From Brevibacillus sp. SYP-B805 (lineage in GTDB: Bacteria > Bacillota > Bacilli > Brevibacillales > Brevibacillaceae): DNA of 53,782 nucleotides. Made by a program: the position numbers and the translations under genes. Location: positions 1-53,782 of the forward strand of contig NZ_JAALGD010000023.1 in NCBI RefSeq assembly GCF_011059135.1. Reading direction: 5' to 3'. The notes below the pieces were generated by a model. The model was not told the origin of the DNA. It saw only the letters and a program-made list of their open reading frames with translations, and searched no databases. How positions within the stretch are numbered: the stretch's first letter is position 1; every line of letters starts with the position of its first letter. Below, one piece after another: positions 15,739 to 24,374 of this stretch.

Positions 15739-16467
15739 TCAAAAAATTTTCATTCCTTTCTGACTGGCAGCGTCGACACCAGACAGCGCAAATTCGACCG
15801 CCCGTTCGGCATGCAGGAATGTGGTGTCAAACACCGGCAGCGGTGTGTCTTCCTGCCCGATCAGCAGCGTAATTTCCGTACAGCCAAGGATGATGCCCTC
15901 CGCTCCCCGCTCCACCATATCGTCGATCACCCGCAGGTACTCCCGTTTGGACTCGGGCAACACTTTTCCCAGGCACAGCTCTTCGTAAATGATCCGGTTG
16001 ACCGTCTCGATGTCATCCGGTCTGGGGATGATAACCTCCAGACCGTATCGTCGGAGTCGTTCCTTGTAAAAATCCTGTTCCAATGTGTATTTCGTGCCGA
16101 GCAGGCCCACCCGGTTGACTCCCCGCGCCCGTATTTTTTCCGCGGTCGTATCGCCGATGTGCAGGAGAGGAATGGAGATGGCCTCCTGGATGTGGTCCGC
16201 AACCTTATGCATGGTGTTGGTACAGATGACGAGGCATTCTGCACCTGCCTGCTGCAGTTTTTGCGCCTCCCGCGCCAGGATGTCTGCCGCTTTTTCCCAT
16301 TCCCCTGCTCGCTGGCATTCTTCGATTTCGGCAAAGTCGACACTGCAAATCAGGCATTTGGCAGAATGCAAGCCCCCCAACTTTTCTTTCACCAACTCAT
16401 TGATCATCCGGTAATAAACGCTCGTCGATTCCCAGCTCATGCCGCCCAGCAGACCGATCGTTTTCAT
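15739..16467 (-). CDS. aspartate/glutamate racemase family protein
   Basis: 242-residue member of the PLP-independent Asp/Glu racemase superfamily. The N-terminus MKTIGLLGGMSWESTSVYYR is the hallmark of the YgeA/RacD branch. The two catalytic cysteines are found in VICTNTMHK and ILGCTEITLL. The start ATG at 16467 has GGGAGG eight bases upstream; an in-frame extension to 16554 has no support. It forms a two-gene unit with the DinB-like gene. Substrate could be aspartate, glutamate or another amino acid; context does not decide. Confidence 0.9.
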   Translation of the reverse strand: MKTIGLLGGMSWESTSVYYRMINELVKEKLGGLHSAKCLICSVDFAEIEECQRAGEWEKAADILAREAQKLQQAGAECLVICTNTMHKVADHIQEAISIPLLHIGDTTAEKIRARGVNRVGLLGTKYTLEQDFYKERLRRYGLEVIIPRPDDIETVNRIIYEELCLGKVLPESKREYLRVIDDMVERGAEGIILGCTEITLLIGQEDTPLPVFDTTFLHAERAVEFALSGVDAASQKGMKIF

Positions 16468-16550
16468 TAATAGCCTCCCGCTGTATGGATTTTCCATAAG
16501 CTTAACCCACTCCTGACAGCAGGTCAATTGGATCGCAGCAGCCGCCGGGC

Positions 16551-16772
16551 TCACCTGCCCGCCGCCCGCCTTTGCGCGGGGCTGACAGCCAGAATGTTGG
16601 CAATATCGAAAACACGCGGGGCGCGCCGGGTGTAGCAGTATGCCTTCAGCCGGCTGTCCGTCAGGCCCAAAATCCGCAGCATGCGCTTTGTCACCTGGCC
16701 GCGCCGGTCGAGATAGATGATGTCAATCCGTTCGCCCGCCGCGAAGAAACGCTGCAAATCCCGCCGTATCAT
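16551..16772 (-). CDS. small WYL-like protein, SOS-controlled
   Basis: Protein of 73 aa whose core (RIDIIYLDRRGQVTKRMLRIL, then AYCYTRRAPRVFDIANILAV) resembles the ligand-binding part of WYL domains, without the DNA-binding part. Such short proteins occur in Bacilli and have no settled function. The start ATG at 16772 is preceded by GGAAGGTGAG. A consensus DinR/LexA box (16792-16803) sits between its -10 and start codon, so the gene should be induced by DNA damage. The WYL assignment is by motif recognition; SOS control is directly supported by the sequence. Confidence 0.7.
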   Translation of the reverse strand: MIRRDLQRFFAAGERIDIIYLDRRGQVTKRMLRILGLTDSRLKAYCYTRRAPRVFDIANILAVSPAQRRAAGR

Positions 16773-16791
16773 ACGCTCACCTTCCATATAG

Positions 16792-16803
16792 GAACATTTG
16801 TTC
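16792..16803. promoter_or_regulatory. DinR/LexA (SOS) box
   Basis: GAACATTTGTTC fits the Bacillus SOS consensus GAAC-N4-GTTC perfectly. It lies just downstream of the -10 of the 16772 gene, where LexA binding would block transcription. Confidence 0.8.
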
Positions 16804-16805
16804 TT

Positions 16806-16835
16806 ATTTTATCCTAACATATGTACGCTATGCAA
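16806..16835 (-). promoter_or_regulatory. promoter of the SOS-controlled small gene
   Basis: Minus-strand TTGCAT (16830-16835) and TAAAAT (16806-16811) with an 18-bp spacer. The LexA box begins three bases downstream of the -10. Confidence 0.65.
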
Positions 16836-16920
16836 GAAAAATGGGTGGCAAACGTGATAGAATAGACCCGACCCATTTATTTTGGCTGCACGAACCGCCC
16901 GGCAGGAAAGGAAGTGTCCC

Positions 16921-18132
16921 ATGAAACAAAGAGTCGTTGCCACCGATTATCTGCAGGCATTCCGGTGCACCGGTTCGGCCTGCGCAGATACGTGCTGCCA
17001 CGGCTGGAATGTGAACGTCGACAAGCGAACGTTCGTCAAATACAAGAAGCTCAAGGACGCCCAGTGGAAGCGAACGCTGACCAGACATATCCGGCGCAAC
17101 AAATACGAGACGTCCTTCTCCGCCTATGCCACGATTGCCATGGGAGAGGGCGGTTACTGCCCGTTTTTGAACGAGGACCGGCTCTGCTCCATTCACCTTT
17201 CCCTCGGCCCCAACTATCTGTCGTCAACCTGCGCCTCGTATCCGCGCCTGTTAAACAAAGTTTATGACACCTATGAATCGTCGGGCGCGTTATCCTGCCC
17301 GGAGATCGCCCGGCTGGCACTGCTGAATCCGCAGGGTCTGTCGTTTGCAACCTTCCGCATGGAGATCCCCGACAATCCCCTCTTGGACAAGCTGCTGGAG
17401 GAAGAAGGGTTTCGCGACACGTTCAGCGCCATCCGCTCCTGCATCATCCGTCTCCTGCAGGAGCGCTCCCTATCCCTGGATTCCCGGCTCCTGGCACTGG
17501 GCCTGTTTATCCGGGATCTGGAACAGGCTGCCCGGGCAGTAGAGGATGATGAGCTGGAAGCGATGCTTCGCGGCTGGCAAGCCCGCCTGGCGGAGAAGAG
17601 ATGGCCGGAGGAACTGGCCTCTTTCCCGATCGATCCCAAGCGGCAGTTCCAACTCCTGTCCGGTATCGTTGCGCAGTATGTGGCGGACACCCGCATCAGC
17701 AGCGCCCGATATCTGCAGTGCTACCAGGATTTCCGGGCGGGAACGGAAGGGTCTGCCGAACGCTATCAAGCGGCGTATGAGCGTTATTTTGTTCCTTTTC
17801 AGCGTGAGCACGCATACATGTTGGAAAATTACCTCGTTCATTCCGTCTTTGCCCAGCTCTTCCCCTTTTCGATGCCGGGTGAGACGCTGTTTGCCGAATA
17901 TCTGGTGCTGATATTACGCTATGCGCTGATGCGGATGCATCTCATCGGCATGGCTGCTGCCCACCAGGGGATGACGCCGGATCTTGCCCTCATCCTCATG
18001 CAGTCCTTCTCCCGCACCTATGAACATGACGTGGCGTTTTACAGCAAAACGCTGCGTCTGCTGCGGGACGGGCAGTTCGACTCGCTGGCGTGCATGTCGG
18101 TGCTGATCCGCAATGAACACGTCCGGGCCTGA
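16921..18132 (+). CDS. fliB: flagellin lysine-N-methylase (FliB-like)
   Basis: 403-residue protein with an N-terminal cysteine-rich module: FRCTGSACADTCCHGW and CPFLNEDRLCSIH followed by STCASYP. This is the CxxxCxxCC-type cluster of the YkgJ/FliB family, presumably an Fe-S site. The C-terminal half is helical, as in FliB. Salmonella FliB methylates flagellin lysines. No flagellar gene lies nearby, so the substrate is uncertain. The start ATG at 16921 follows GGAAG by seven bases; an in-frame ATG at 16882 is less well supported. A terminator hairpin overlaps the stop codon. Confidence 0.8.
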   Translation: MKQRVVATDYLQAFRCTGSACADTCCHGWNVNVDKRTFVKYKKLKDAQWKRTLTRHIRRNKYETSFSAYATIAMGEGGYCPFLNEDRLCSIHLSLGPNYLSSTCASYPRLLNKVYDTYESSGALSCPEIARLALLNPQGLSFATFRMEIPDNPLLDKLLEEEGFRDTFSAIRSCIIRLLQERSLSLDSRLLALGLFIRDLEQAARAVEDDELEAMLRGWQARLAEKRWPEELASFPIDPKRQFQLLSGIVAQYVADTRISSARYLQCYQDFRAGTEGSAERYQAAYERYFVPFQREHAYMLENYLVHSVFAQLFPFSMPGETLFAEYLVLILRYALMRMHLIGMAAAHQGMTPDLALILMQSFSRTYEHDVAFYSKTLRLLRDGQFDSLACMSVLIRNEHVRA

Positions 18133-18165
18133 CGCACTCGCGTCAAGACCCGGACGTTTGCTTTC
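18118..18165 (+). terminator. terminator of fliB
   Basis: ACGTCCGGG and CCCGGACGT pair across a loop that itself contains GACGC/GCGTC, followed by TTGCTTT. The 5' arm lies in the last codons of fliB. Confidence 0.75.
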
Positions 18166-18700
18166 GGCTGCTTTCCTTTTGGCCCACCCGTTCCTGCAGA
18201 AAGCGGCTCCACGCCTTCACCGTCTCCTGCTGACCGCTGCGTTTCAGATAAACCAGATAAACCGTATGCCTCGGCACGGGAACACGCGGCTCGTATGCCA
18301 CCACCTGCAGGCGCCCCGCGTCGACATCCCGCTGGCAAACCGATTGCAGCACAAACCCGATTCCCCCGCCATCAAGCAGATACCGCATCAGCAGACTCGC
18401 ATGATCCACCTGCAGACCGGGCAGAAACTGCCGGCCCGCTTCGGCCTCAAACCACTGGGGAAAGGGGGCTCCCCAATCGAGGTACACTAGCGGCAGACTG
18501 GCCAGATCCGCTGCCGTCAACGGCTGCTTCGCCGGTGAAAAGGACGGATGGGCAACGAGCCGGACATCGTCCTCATACAGCGGGATCACCTCCATGTCCG
18601 GGTGCTGGGGAGGCACATAGAGGATGCCCGCGTCAGCCCGCCCGTCCAGAACCGCTTCCACGATCTCCAGCATACGAATCATCGAACAGGCAATTTTCAT
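18143..18700 (-). pseudogene. 5'-truncated LysR-family regulator
   Basis: The 185-residue reading frame corresponds only to the effector-binding domain of a LysR protein (EIVEAVLDGRADAGILYVPP, then VPRHTVYLVYLKRSG). The N-terminal helix-turn-helix and about the first 110 residues are missing. Homology begins abruptly near 18685, next to an AT-richer segment carrying the Imm11-type gene. The nominal ATG at 18700 has no clear ribosome site. The simplest reading is that an insertion or deletion removed the 5' part, leaving a dead fragment. It could still be translated, but could not bind DNA. Confidence 0.75.
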
Positions 18701-18759
18701 ATCAGACGAAAGAAGGGAGCAATTCTTGAACGGAACGATTCCCTGCTAAGGAGGAGACG

Positions 18760-19326
18760 ATGAAGATTTGGAAGCTCGACCTTGACGTAAACCGATATTT
18801 GTCAGTTACCCCCCTTATTGACTTCTGGGATGTAGGGAACCCCATCTCTGATTCAATAAACAGGTGGCTGGATACTTGGCACAACCCTGTGATGAAAATT
18901 GTGAAGGACAGGAGAATGGCTGAGGGGGATGTGTTCTCCTATCTAAGCATGTCCGTTTGCAGCCCAAAGGTAAGAGGGCTATTAGGGCCGCTTGTCGATG
19001 ATCAGGTGGAATGGCTTCCCATCATTCTAGAGAGTAAGCGTAATGAACACGAGGAAGGATATGCGATCATGCATATCACGAACCTGGTGGATGGACTAGA
19101 TTTTACGAAAGCGGAGGTGAAGTATTTTCCGAGTGACCCCGAACGAATCATGTCAATACCGAAGTATGCATTTCGGGAAGAGGCAGTCAAGGGCCAACAT
19201 ATTTTTCGGATCAGCCAAATGACAAGAGGAGATAAATTGGTGTCGGATGAGTTTCGGAAGGTAGTAATCGAAAACGGCATTACAGGTTGGGTATTTACAG
19301 AAGTATGGGATTCTGAAAAGGAATAG
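18760..19326 (+). CDS. Imm11-type (DUF1629) immunity protein, orphan
   Basis: 188-residue protein with the layout I associate with the Imm11/DUF1629 family: MKIWKLDLDVNRY at the start, VCSPKVRGLLGP, EWLPI, YAIMHITNLVDGLD, IFRISQM and a C-terminal VSDEFRKVVIENGITGWVF. Such proteins neutralise polymorphic toxins; no toxin gene is present here. The start has AAGGAGGAG six bases upstream. The gene is visibly AT-richer than its neighbours and lies between a truncated LysR gene and IS-like debris, which suggests acquisition by transfer. A strong terminator follows. Family assignment is by memory of the motif pattern. Confidence 0.7.
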   Translation: MKIWKLDLDVNRYLSVTPLIDFWDVGNPISDSINRWLDTWHNPVMKIVKDRRMAEGDVFSYLSMSVCSPKVRGLLGPLVDDQVEWLPIILESKRNEHEEGYAIMHITNLVDGLDFTKAEVKYFPSDPERIMSIPKYAFREEAVKGQHIFRISQMTRGDKLVSDEFRKVVIENGITGWVFTEVWDSEKE

Positions 19327-19336
19327 AATGTAAGGG

Positions 19337-19384
19337 AACAGAAAATCCCCCAAAACGGGGGATTTTCTGTTGCGATTATTTTTT
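19337..19384 (+). terminator. terminator of the Imm11-type gene
   Basis: AACAGAAAATCCCCC and GGGGGATTTTCTGTT form a 15-bp stem with a five-base loop, followed by GCGATTATTTTTT. Confidence 0.9.
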
Positions 19385-19432
19385 GACCCACCATCGCCGG
19401 TTTAATATTGACCCACCCGGCGATTTTTTTTG
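19382..19432. mobile_element. possible insertion-sequence end remnant
   Basis: TTGACCCACC occurs twice 27 bp apart, each next to a CGCCGG/CCGGCGAT block, followed by eight T. Repeated short terminal motifs of this kind are found at ends of IS21-like elements. No transposase is present. Bases 19433-19500 up to psuG hold nothing else I recognise. Confidence 0.35.
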
Positions 19433-19500
19433 TTAGGTGGTAGAGTTTTCCCATGAACGGAAGCGTTTTGCAGTCTGTGCACATGTGCGGTTCACATGCG

Positions 19501-20415
19501 CTATTGTTTTTGCTGATACGCCACCGCGATCTGGGCCGCCACCCTGGCATTGTTTTTCACCAGGGCGATATTGGTGGCGAGGCTTTTGCCCGCCGTCAGC
19601 TGTTTTACCCTGTCCAGCAGGAACGGCGTCACCTGCTTGCCGGTGATACCCTGCTCCTTCGCTTCCCGCAGGGCCGTCTCAATCACCCCTTCGATCTCCC
19701 GGTGATCGAGCGCATCCGCTTCCGGCACCGGGTTGGCGATCACCAATCCGCCGCGCAGGCCCAGTTTCCACTTGGTGTCCATCAAGGTGGCTACCTCTTC
19801 CGGCGTATCCAGGCGGAAGTCGACGCCAAAGCCGCTTTCCCGCGAATAGAAGGACGGGAACTCGCTGCACTGGTAGCCGACGACGGGTACCCCTTGTGTC
19901 TCCAGATATTCCAGCGTCCGGCCGATATCCAGAATCGATTTGGCCCCGGAGCAGACCACCGCCACATCCGTCTGTGCCAGCTCGGTCAAATCGGCCGAGA
20001 CATCCCAGGTAATCTCCCCTTCCCGGTGGACGCCGCCGATGCCGCCGGTGGCAAATACCTTCACGCCGGCCAGTTGGGCCGCAATCATCGTGGCGGCCAC
20101 CGTGGTCGCCCCGATTCGTCCCGAGGCCAGGAGATAGGGAAAATCGCGACGGCTTGCTTTTTCCACCGTTTTGTCGGTGGCGAAGCGCTCCAGTTCGGCT
20201 TCCGTCAACCCGATCTTGATCTTGCCGTCCAGCAGGCCGATTGTGGCCGGAACCGCGCCGTTGTCCCGGATGATGCGCTCTACGTCCTTCGCCATCTCGA
20301 TGTTTTGCGGGTACGGCATCCCATGGGAGATAATCGTCGTCTCCAGCGCGACGATGGGCAGGTTGTTTTCGAGGGCGTGGCGCACCTCTTCCGTGTAGCT
20401 CAGGTATGATTTCAT
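19501..20415 (-). CDS. psuG: pseudouridine-5'-phosphate glycosidase
   Basis: Cytosolic enzyme of 304 aa that splits pseudouridine 5'-phosphate into uracil and ribose 5-phosphate. Strong family motifs: [67 protein letters not shown] and [10 protein letters not shown]. Its ATG shares one base with the psuK stop (TGATG), so translation is coupled. A GTG three bases upstream is possible but worse placed relative to AAAGGAG. It is the second gene of the psuK-psuG operon, consistent with stepwise phosphorylation and cleavage of pseudouridine from RNA turnover. Confidence 0.96.
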   Translation of the reverse strand: MKSYLSYTEEVRHALENNLPIVALETTIISHGMPYPQNIEMAKDVERIIRDNGAVPATIGLLDGKIKIGLTEAELERFATDKTVEKASRRDFPYLLASGRIGATTVAATMIAAQLAGVKVFATGGIGGVHREGEITWDVSADLTELAQTDVAVVCSGAKSILDIGRTLEYLETQGVPVVGYQCSEFPSFYSRESGFGVDFRLDTPEEVATLMDTKWKLGLRGGLVIANPVPEADALDHREIEGVIETALREAKEQGITGKQVTPFLLDRVKQLTAGKSLATNIALVKNNARVAAQIAVAYQQKQ

Positions 20416-21515
20416 CACGATCGCTCCTTTATCTGTTCATATAACCGTTCGGCCTGCATCCGCGGCGATACGGAATGTTCGGAGGCCAGTGTCAGACTGG
20501 CCGCCGCCAGCCCGAGGCGGCAGGCAAGCGGGATGGGCTCCCCTTGCATGACGCCGTACAGGAAGCCGGCGGCAAACGAATCCCCCGCCCCCGTCACATC
20601 GACGACCTCCACGGGGAGCGGCGGCAGATGCTCCCAACCGTCCTCCGCCGCATAGCAGACTCCCCGCGCGCCGAGGGTGACCACGACGCTCTGCGCCCCG
20701 CGCGCCCGAATCCGCTCGCACGCCGTCCGGCAATCTTCCAGCGTCTTGATCTTCATCCTGGCCAGAATCTCCGCTTCCTCCCGGTTGGGCAGAAGCGCCC
20801 GGACGCCCTCCAGCCGCTCCGGCAGCTTGGCCGCTTTGGCCGACGAGACCGGGTCGATGTACAGCGGAATCCCTTCGTCGCGGCACCGCTCGATCACATA
20901 GGAAAGCGACGCCGGCGGCAGATTGGTGTCGAGAAACACCGCCTTGGCCCCCGCGATGAAGGACCACCGTTCCGCCAGCATCTCCGGAACAAACCGGTCG
21001 TAGATGTCCATGTTGGCGAGGGAGATCACCATCTCGCCGTCCGTGCCCAGCAGGGCGGTATACGTTCCGGTCCGCTCCGCCGGCAGCATCAGGGACCGGC
21101 TCACATCGACCCCCGACGCCTGGGTCTCCTTCAGCACCCATCTGCCTTCGCTGTCATCCCCGATGCAGGTGATCAACGAGACATGGCAGCCGAGGCGTCC
21201 CAGATTCTCCGCCACATTGCGGGCCACGCCGCCGCACGCCTCGGTAACCGTCACCGGATTGGACGAGTGGAGCCGCACCTTCCCTTTGCTGTGCGCCTTG
21301 CGATCCAGATTGGCCCCGCCGATGCAGACGATCAGCGCTTCCTCACTCAGGACATAGGCGCGTCCCTTGATGATGCCGCGTTTCGTCAGGCTGGCGATAT
21401 AGCCCGCCACGGCCGAGCGCGAAATGCCTACTTTCTCCGCCAGTTCCTGCTGGCTGATGAAAGGGTTGAGCCGGATATAGTGCAGGATCTGCTCTTCTTT
21501 TCCCGTTGGCTCCAT
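20415..21515 (-). CDS. psuK: pseudouridine kinase with N-terminal winged helix
   Basis: 366 residues. The first about 55 form a winged helix-turn-helix ([22 protein letters not shown]); the rest is a PfkB-family sugar kinase with [17 protein letters not shown] near the substrate site and the anion-hole motif [16 protein letters not shown] with catalytic Asp. It phosphorylates pseudouridine for PsuG. The added DNA-binding domain suggests it regulates its own operon; a perfect 16-bp palindrome lies between the -35 and -10 of the promoter. Start ATG has GGAAGGAGG upstream. Related HTH-PfkB proteins are annotated YeiI/YeiC-like. Confidence 0.92.
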   Translation of the reverse strand: MEPTGKEEQILHYIRLNPFISQQELAEKVGISRSAVAGYIASLTKRGIIKGRAYVLSEEALIVCIGGANLDRKAHSKGKVRLHSSNPVTVTEACGGVARNVAENLGRLGCHVSLITCIGDDSEGRWVLKETQASGVDVSRSLMLPAERTGTYTALLGTDGEMVISLANMDIYDRFVPEMLAERWSFIAGAKAVFLDTNLPPASLSYVIERCRDEGIPLYIDPVSSAKAAKLPERLEGVRALLPNREEAEILARMKIKTLEDCRTACERIRARGAQSVVVTLGARGVCYAAEDGWEHLPPLPVEVVDVTGAGDSFAAGFLYGVMQGEPIPLACRLGLAAASLTLASEHSVSPRMQAERLYEQIKERS

Positions 21516-21545
21516 CCGCAGCCCTCCTTCCTGTTCGTGGACAAA

Positions 21546-21574
21546 AGTTTATCAAACAAACAATTGTTTGTAAA
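21546..21574 (-). promoter_or_regulatory. psuKG promoter with palindromic operator
   Basis: Minus-strand TTTACA (21569-21574) and TAAACT (21546-21551) with a 17-bp spacer. The perfect palindrome ACAAACAATTGTTTGT (21556-21571) fills the spacer and overlaps the -35. Binding there would block RNA polymerase. Confidence 0.75.
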
Positions 21575-21591
21575 GACGCCGCGGCTGCCAT

Positions 21592-21641
21592 GACAAAAAC
21601 AAGCAGCACCCGGTTAGAAATCCGGGAGCTGCTTGTTGGAT
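21592..21641 (-). terminator. terminator of potABCD
   Basis: On the minus strand CAACAAGCAGC and GCTGCTTGTT pair around an inner CCCGG/CCGGG hairpin and are followed by TTTG. It lies 17 bp after the potD stop. Confidence 0.88.
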
Positions 21642-21657
21642 ACCGATATTTTCCCCT

Positions 21658-22704
21658 CTACCGTCCGCTTTTCAGTTCCGTCCAGTAGCGGTCATACTCC
21701 GGCAGCAGATCGCCCACATCCGTCAACCATTCGGTTCGGTCCAGATCCTTCTTGTCCAGGAAAATCATCTTGTTGGCGCGATATTCCTCGCTGTGCAGCG
21801 GGTACGCCTTCTCGTTCGGATTGCTGTAGCCGATCGACTCGTAGTTTTTCACGCTGATCTCCGGTTCCAGCAGATAGTTGATGAACTTCTCCGCCCATTC
21901 CTTATGCTTGGCCCCTTTTGGGATAGCCAGCGTATCGGCCCAGATGGTGCCCCCTTCTTTCGGCACCACGTACTCCACATCCGGATTTTCCGCGTGGATG
22001 AAAGCGGCGTCGCCGGACCAGACGGTGCCGATCCATGCTTCCTCGGCAATCATCTTCTGCTTGATGTTGTCGGTGTCGAAGGCGATGACGCCGGGAACGA
22101 GCGTCTTCAGATCGGCGGCCGCCTTCTCCAGCTGGCCTTTGTCCTTGGTGCTGTTGGAGAAACCGTTCTTGATCAGGGCCATCCCGAGCACCTCGCGCGG
22201 GTCGTTCAGGAGAATCACCCTGCCTTTGTATTTCGGGTTCCACAGATCGCTCCAGCTGGTGATCTCCTCCTTGATGAATTTCTTGTTGTAGGCAATGCCG
22301 GTAACCCCCCAGGTGTAGACGATGGAGTACTTCTTCTCCGGATCGAACGCCGGGGTCTGGAAGGTGGAGACGATGTTGTTCAGGTTGGGGATGTTCGCCT
22401 TGTTCAGTTCTTCCAGCAGGCCCAGCTTGATCATCGTGGAAACCATGTAGTCCGACGGCTGGATCAGATCGTAATCGGTCGCGCCGGCCTGCAGTTTGGC
22501 CAGCATCTCCTCATTGCTGGAGAACACGTCGTAATTCACCTTTACCCCGAACTTCTCCTCGAAGCCTTTGATCACGTCCGGATCGAAGTTGTCCGCCCAG
22601 CTGTAGATGTTGAGAACCTTTTCCTCCTCCTGCGAGCAGCCGGCAGCCCCCAGGGCGAGGCCGACAGCCAGCAGCAAGCTCAGAATCAAATGAATCTTTT
22701 TCAA
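21658..22704 (-). CDS. potD: spermidine/putrescine-binding lipoprotein PotD
   Basis: Extracellular polyamine-binding lipoprotein, 348 aa, last gene of potABCD. A signal peptide ends in the lipobox GAAGC (Cys23). The mature part carries family motifs LNIYSWADNFDPDVIKGFEE, YDLIQPSDYMV, YTWGVTGIAYN, SWSDLWNPKYKGR and IGYSNPNEKA. The start is a TTG at 22704, placed about ten bases after AAGGAGGG; no ATG is available in frame. Length is as usual for PotD. Acidic and aromatic residues that clamp the polyamine are present in general pattern (SWAD, W in VWSGD) but I did not map them individually. Confidence 0.93.
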   Translation of the reverse strand: MKKIHLILSLLLAVGLALGAAGCSQEEEKVLNIYSWADNFDPDVIKGFEEKFGVKVNYDVFSSNEEMLAKLQAGATDYDLIQPSDYMVSTMIKLGLLEELNKANIPNLNNIVSTFQTPAFDPEKKYSIVYTWGVTGIAYNKKFIKEEITSWSDLWNPKYKGRVILLNDPREVLGMALIKNGFSNSTKDKGQLEKAAADLKTLVPGVIAFDTDNIKQKMIAEEAWIGTVWSGDAAFIHAENPDVEYVVPKEGGTIWADTLAIPKGAKHKEWAEKFINYLLEPEISVKNYESIGYSNPNEKAYPLHSEEYRANKMIFLDKKDLDRTEWLTDVGDLLPEYDRYWTELKSGR

Positions 22705-22719
22705 TCCTCATAACCCTCC

Positions 22720-23526
22720 TTACATGATGAGCGAATTGCCCGGTTCCTTCTCCATTCCTTTGCGCCGGAACACCTCCGCCGCCACCAGCAGCAGGATGGT
22801 TACGGCGATCATCAGCGTGGAGAGCGCGTTGACTTCCGGCGATACCCCCCGCTTCACGAGGCCGTATATGTACAAGGGCAGCGTTGTGGAATTGGGCCCG
22901 GCCACGAAAAAGGAGATGACAAAATCATCCAGCGACATCGTAAACGTCAGCAGCAGGCTGGCGACCACGCCCGGCGCGATGACGGGCAGGGTGACATGGC
23001 GAAACGTCTGCCATGGCGAAGCCCCCAGGTCCTGCGCCGCCTCTTCCAGCTCGTTCCCCATCCCGGCCAGGCGGGCGGAGATGATCACCACGACAAACGA
23101 GATGCCAAACGTCACATGGGCGGCGATCATCGTCAGCTTTCCGAGCGACATGCCGATCTGGCTGAACAGCACCAGCAGCGACAGGCCCATCAGGATGTCC
23201 GGGATGATGATCGGCAGGTAGATCAGCCCGTTCAGCACCGCCTTCACCCCCGCCGCATAGCGGTGCAGGGCAAGCGCGGCCAACGTTCCCAGGAGCGTTG
23301 CCAGCAGGCTGCTCCAGGCCGCAATGGTCAGACTGTTGGCCAAAGCCTCCATTGCATGCCGGTTCTCCAAAAGGGAGAGGTACCACTTCCAGGTAAACCC
23401 TGTCCACACGGCATTGATGCGTGACTGGTTGAAGGAATAGAGCATCAGCACGATGATGGGCAGATAGAGAAACACCAGCACGAACCACCCGTAGGCGGAA
23501 AACAGCCGCGATCGTTTCCCTGTCAT
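22720..23526 (-). CDS. potC: spermidine/putrescine ABC transporter permease PotC
   Basis: 268-residue permease with six membrane helices. The cytoplasmic EAA loop reads ELEEAAQDLGASPWQTFRHVTLP, which docks on PotA. The start ATG at 23526 follows GGGAGGAACG and overlaps the potB stop as ATGA, indicating translational coupling. A long in-frame extension upstream of this ATG lies inside potB and is not credible. Ends 16 bp before the potD start. Confidence 0.94.
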   Translation of the reverse strand: MTGKRSRLFSAYGWFVLVFLYLPIIVLMLYSFNQSRINAVWTGFTWKWYLSLLENRHAMEALANSLTIAAWSSLLATLLGTLAALALHRYAAGVKAVLNGLIYLPIIIPDILMGLSLLVLFSQIGMSLGKLTMIAAHVTFGISFVVVIISARLAGMGNELEEAAQDLGASPWQTFRHVTLPVIAPGVVASLLLTFTMSLDDFVISFFVAGPNSTTLPLYIYGLVKRGVSPEVNALSTLMIAVTILLLVAAEVFRRKGMEKEPGNSLIM

Positions 23527-24374
23527 CGTTCCTCCCTCCCTTCCCGCTCCTGCACGCGGATGGCGCGAAAATAAAGGAAGATCAGCATCACGGACAAGAG
23601 CATCAGCACGATGGACAAGGCCGAACCGAACGGCCAGTCCCGTGCGGACAGGAACTGGTTCTGAATCACGTTGCCGATGAGCGCCGACTTGGCGCCCCCC
23701 ATCACATCGGGCACCACAAACATGCCGATGGACGAGACGAACACCAGAATGCTGCCGGTGACAACGCCGGACTTGGTCAGCGGCAGCGTGATGTGCCAGA
23801 ACGCGCGCCACGGGGAGGCTCCCAGATCATACGCCGCCTCCAGCTTGCGCCGGTCCAGCTGCTCCAGCGATACATAGACGGGAAGCACCATGAACGGCAG
23901 CAGGGCGTAGACCATGCCCAGCAGCACCGCCGCGGAATTGTACAGCAGCGACAGCGGCTGGTCGATCAGCCCGAGCGACAGCAGGAGGGTGTTGATCACC
24001 CCCTGCGACCGCAGGATCACCACCCAGGCGTACGACCGGACGAGAAAATTGATCCAGAACGGCATCATCACCAAGAGCAGCCAGGTGTGCTGCCAGCCCC
24101 TCTCTAGGCGGGCGATGTGGTAGGCCAACGGATACCCGATCAGCAGGGTGAGGAACGTCGTCAGCAGCGACACGGCCAGCGTCTCCAGCAGAACCTCCCC
24201 GTAGAGGGGGTCGGCAATGCGGCTGTAGTTGTTCAGCGTAAACGCATAGACAACCTGACCGTATGTGCCGCGCTCAAGAAACGACAGCGCGATCACGAGG
24301 AGAAGCGGGATGAGAAAGAAAAACGCAAGCCACAGCAGGGCGGGAACAGACAGCCATCTGGTTCTGCTCAGCAA
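23523..24374 (-). CDS. potB: spermidine/putrescine ABC transporter permease PotB
   Basis: 283-residue permease, six membrane helices. The EAA loop reads KLEAAYDLGASPWRAFWHITLPL. MPFWINFLVRSYAWVVILR is the conserved PotB stretch. It starts with a TTG overlapping the last bases of potA, eight bases after GAGGTG. It pairs with PotC to form the membrane channel. Confidence 0.94.
   Translation of the reverse strand: MLSRTRWLSVPALLWLAFFFLIPLLLVIALSFLERGTYGQVVYAFTLNNYSRIADPLYGEVLLETLAVSLLTTFLTLLIGYPLAYHIARLERGWQHTWLLLVMMPFWINFLVRSYAWVVILRSQGVINTLLLSLGLIDQPLSLLYNSAAVLLGMVYALLPFMVLPVYVSLEQLDRRKLEAAYDLGASPWRAFWHITLPLTKSGVVTGSILVFVSSIGMFVVPDVMGGAKSALIGNVIQNQFLSARDWPFGSALSIVLMLLSVMLIFLYFRAIRVQEREGREER

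Noticed and set aside
18702-18884. 60-codon minus-strand ORF next to the truncated LysR gene
   Set aside because: It is antisense to the start of the Imm11-type gene and is in the wrong place to supply the missing LysR N-terminus.
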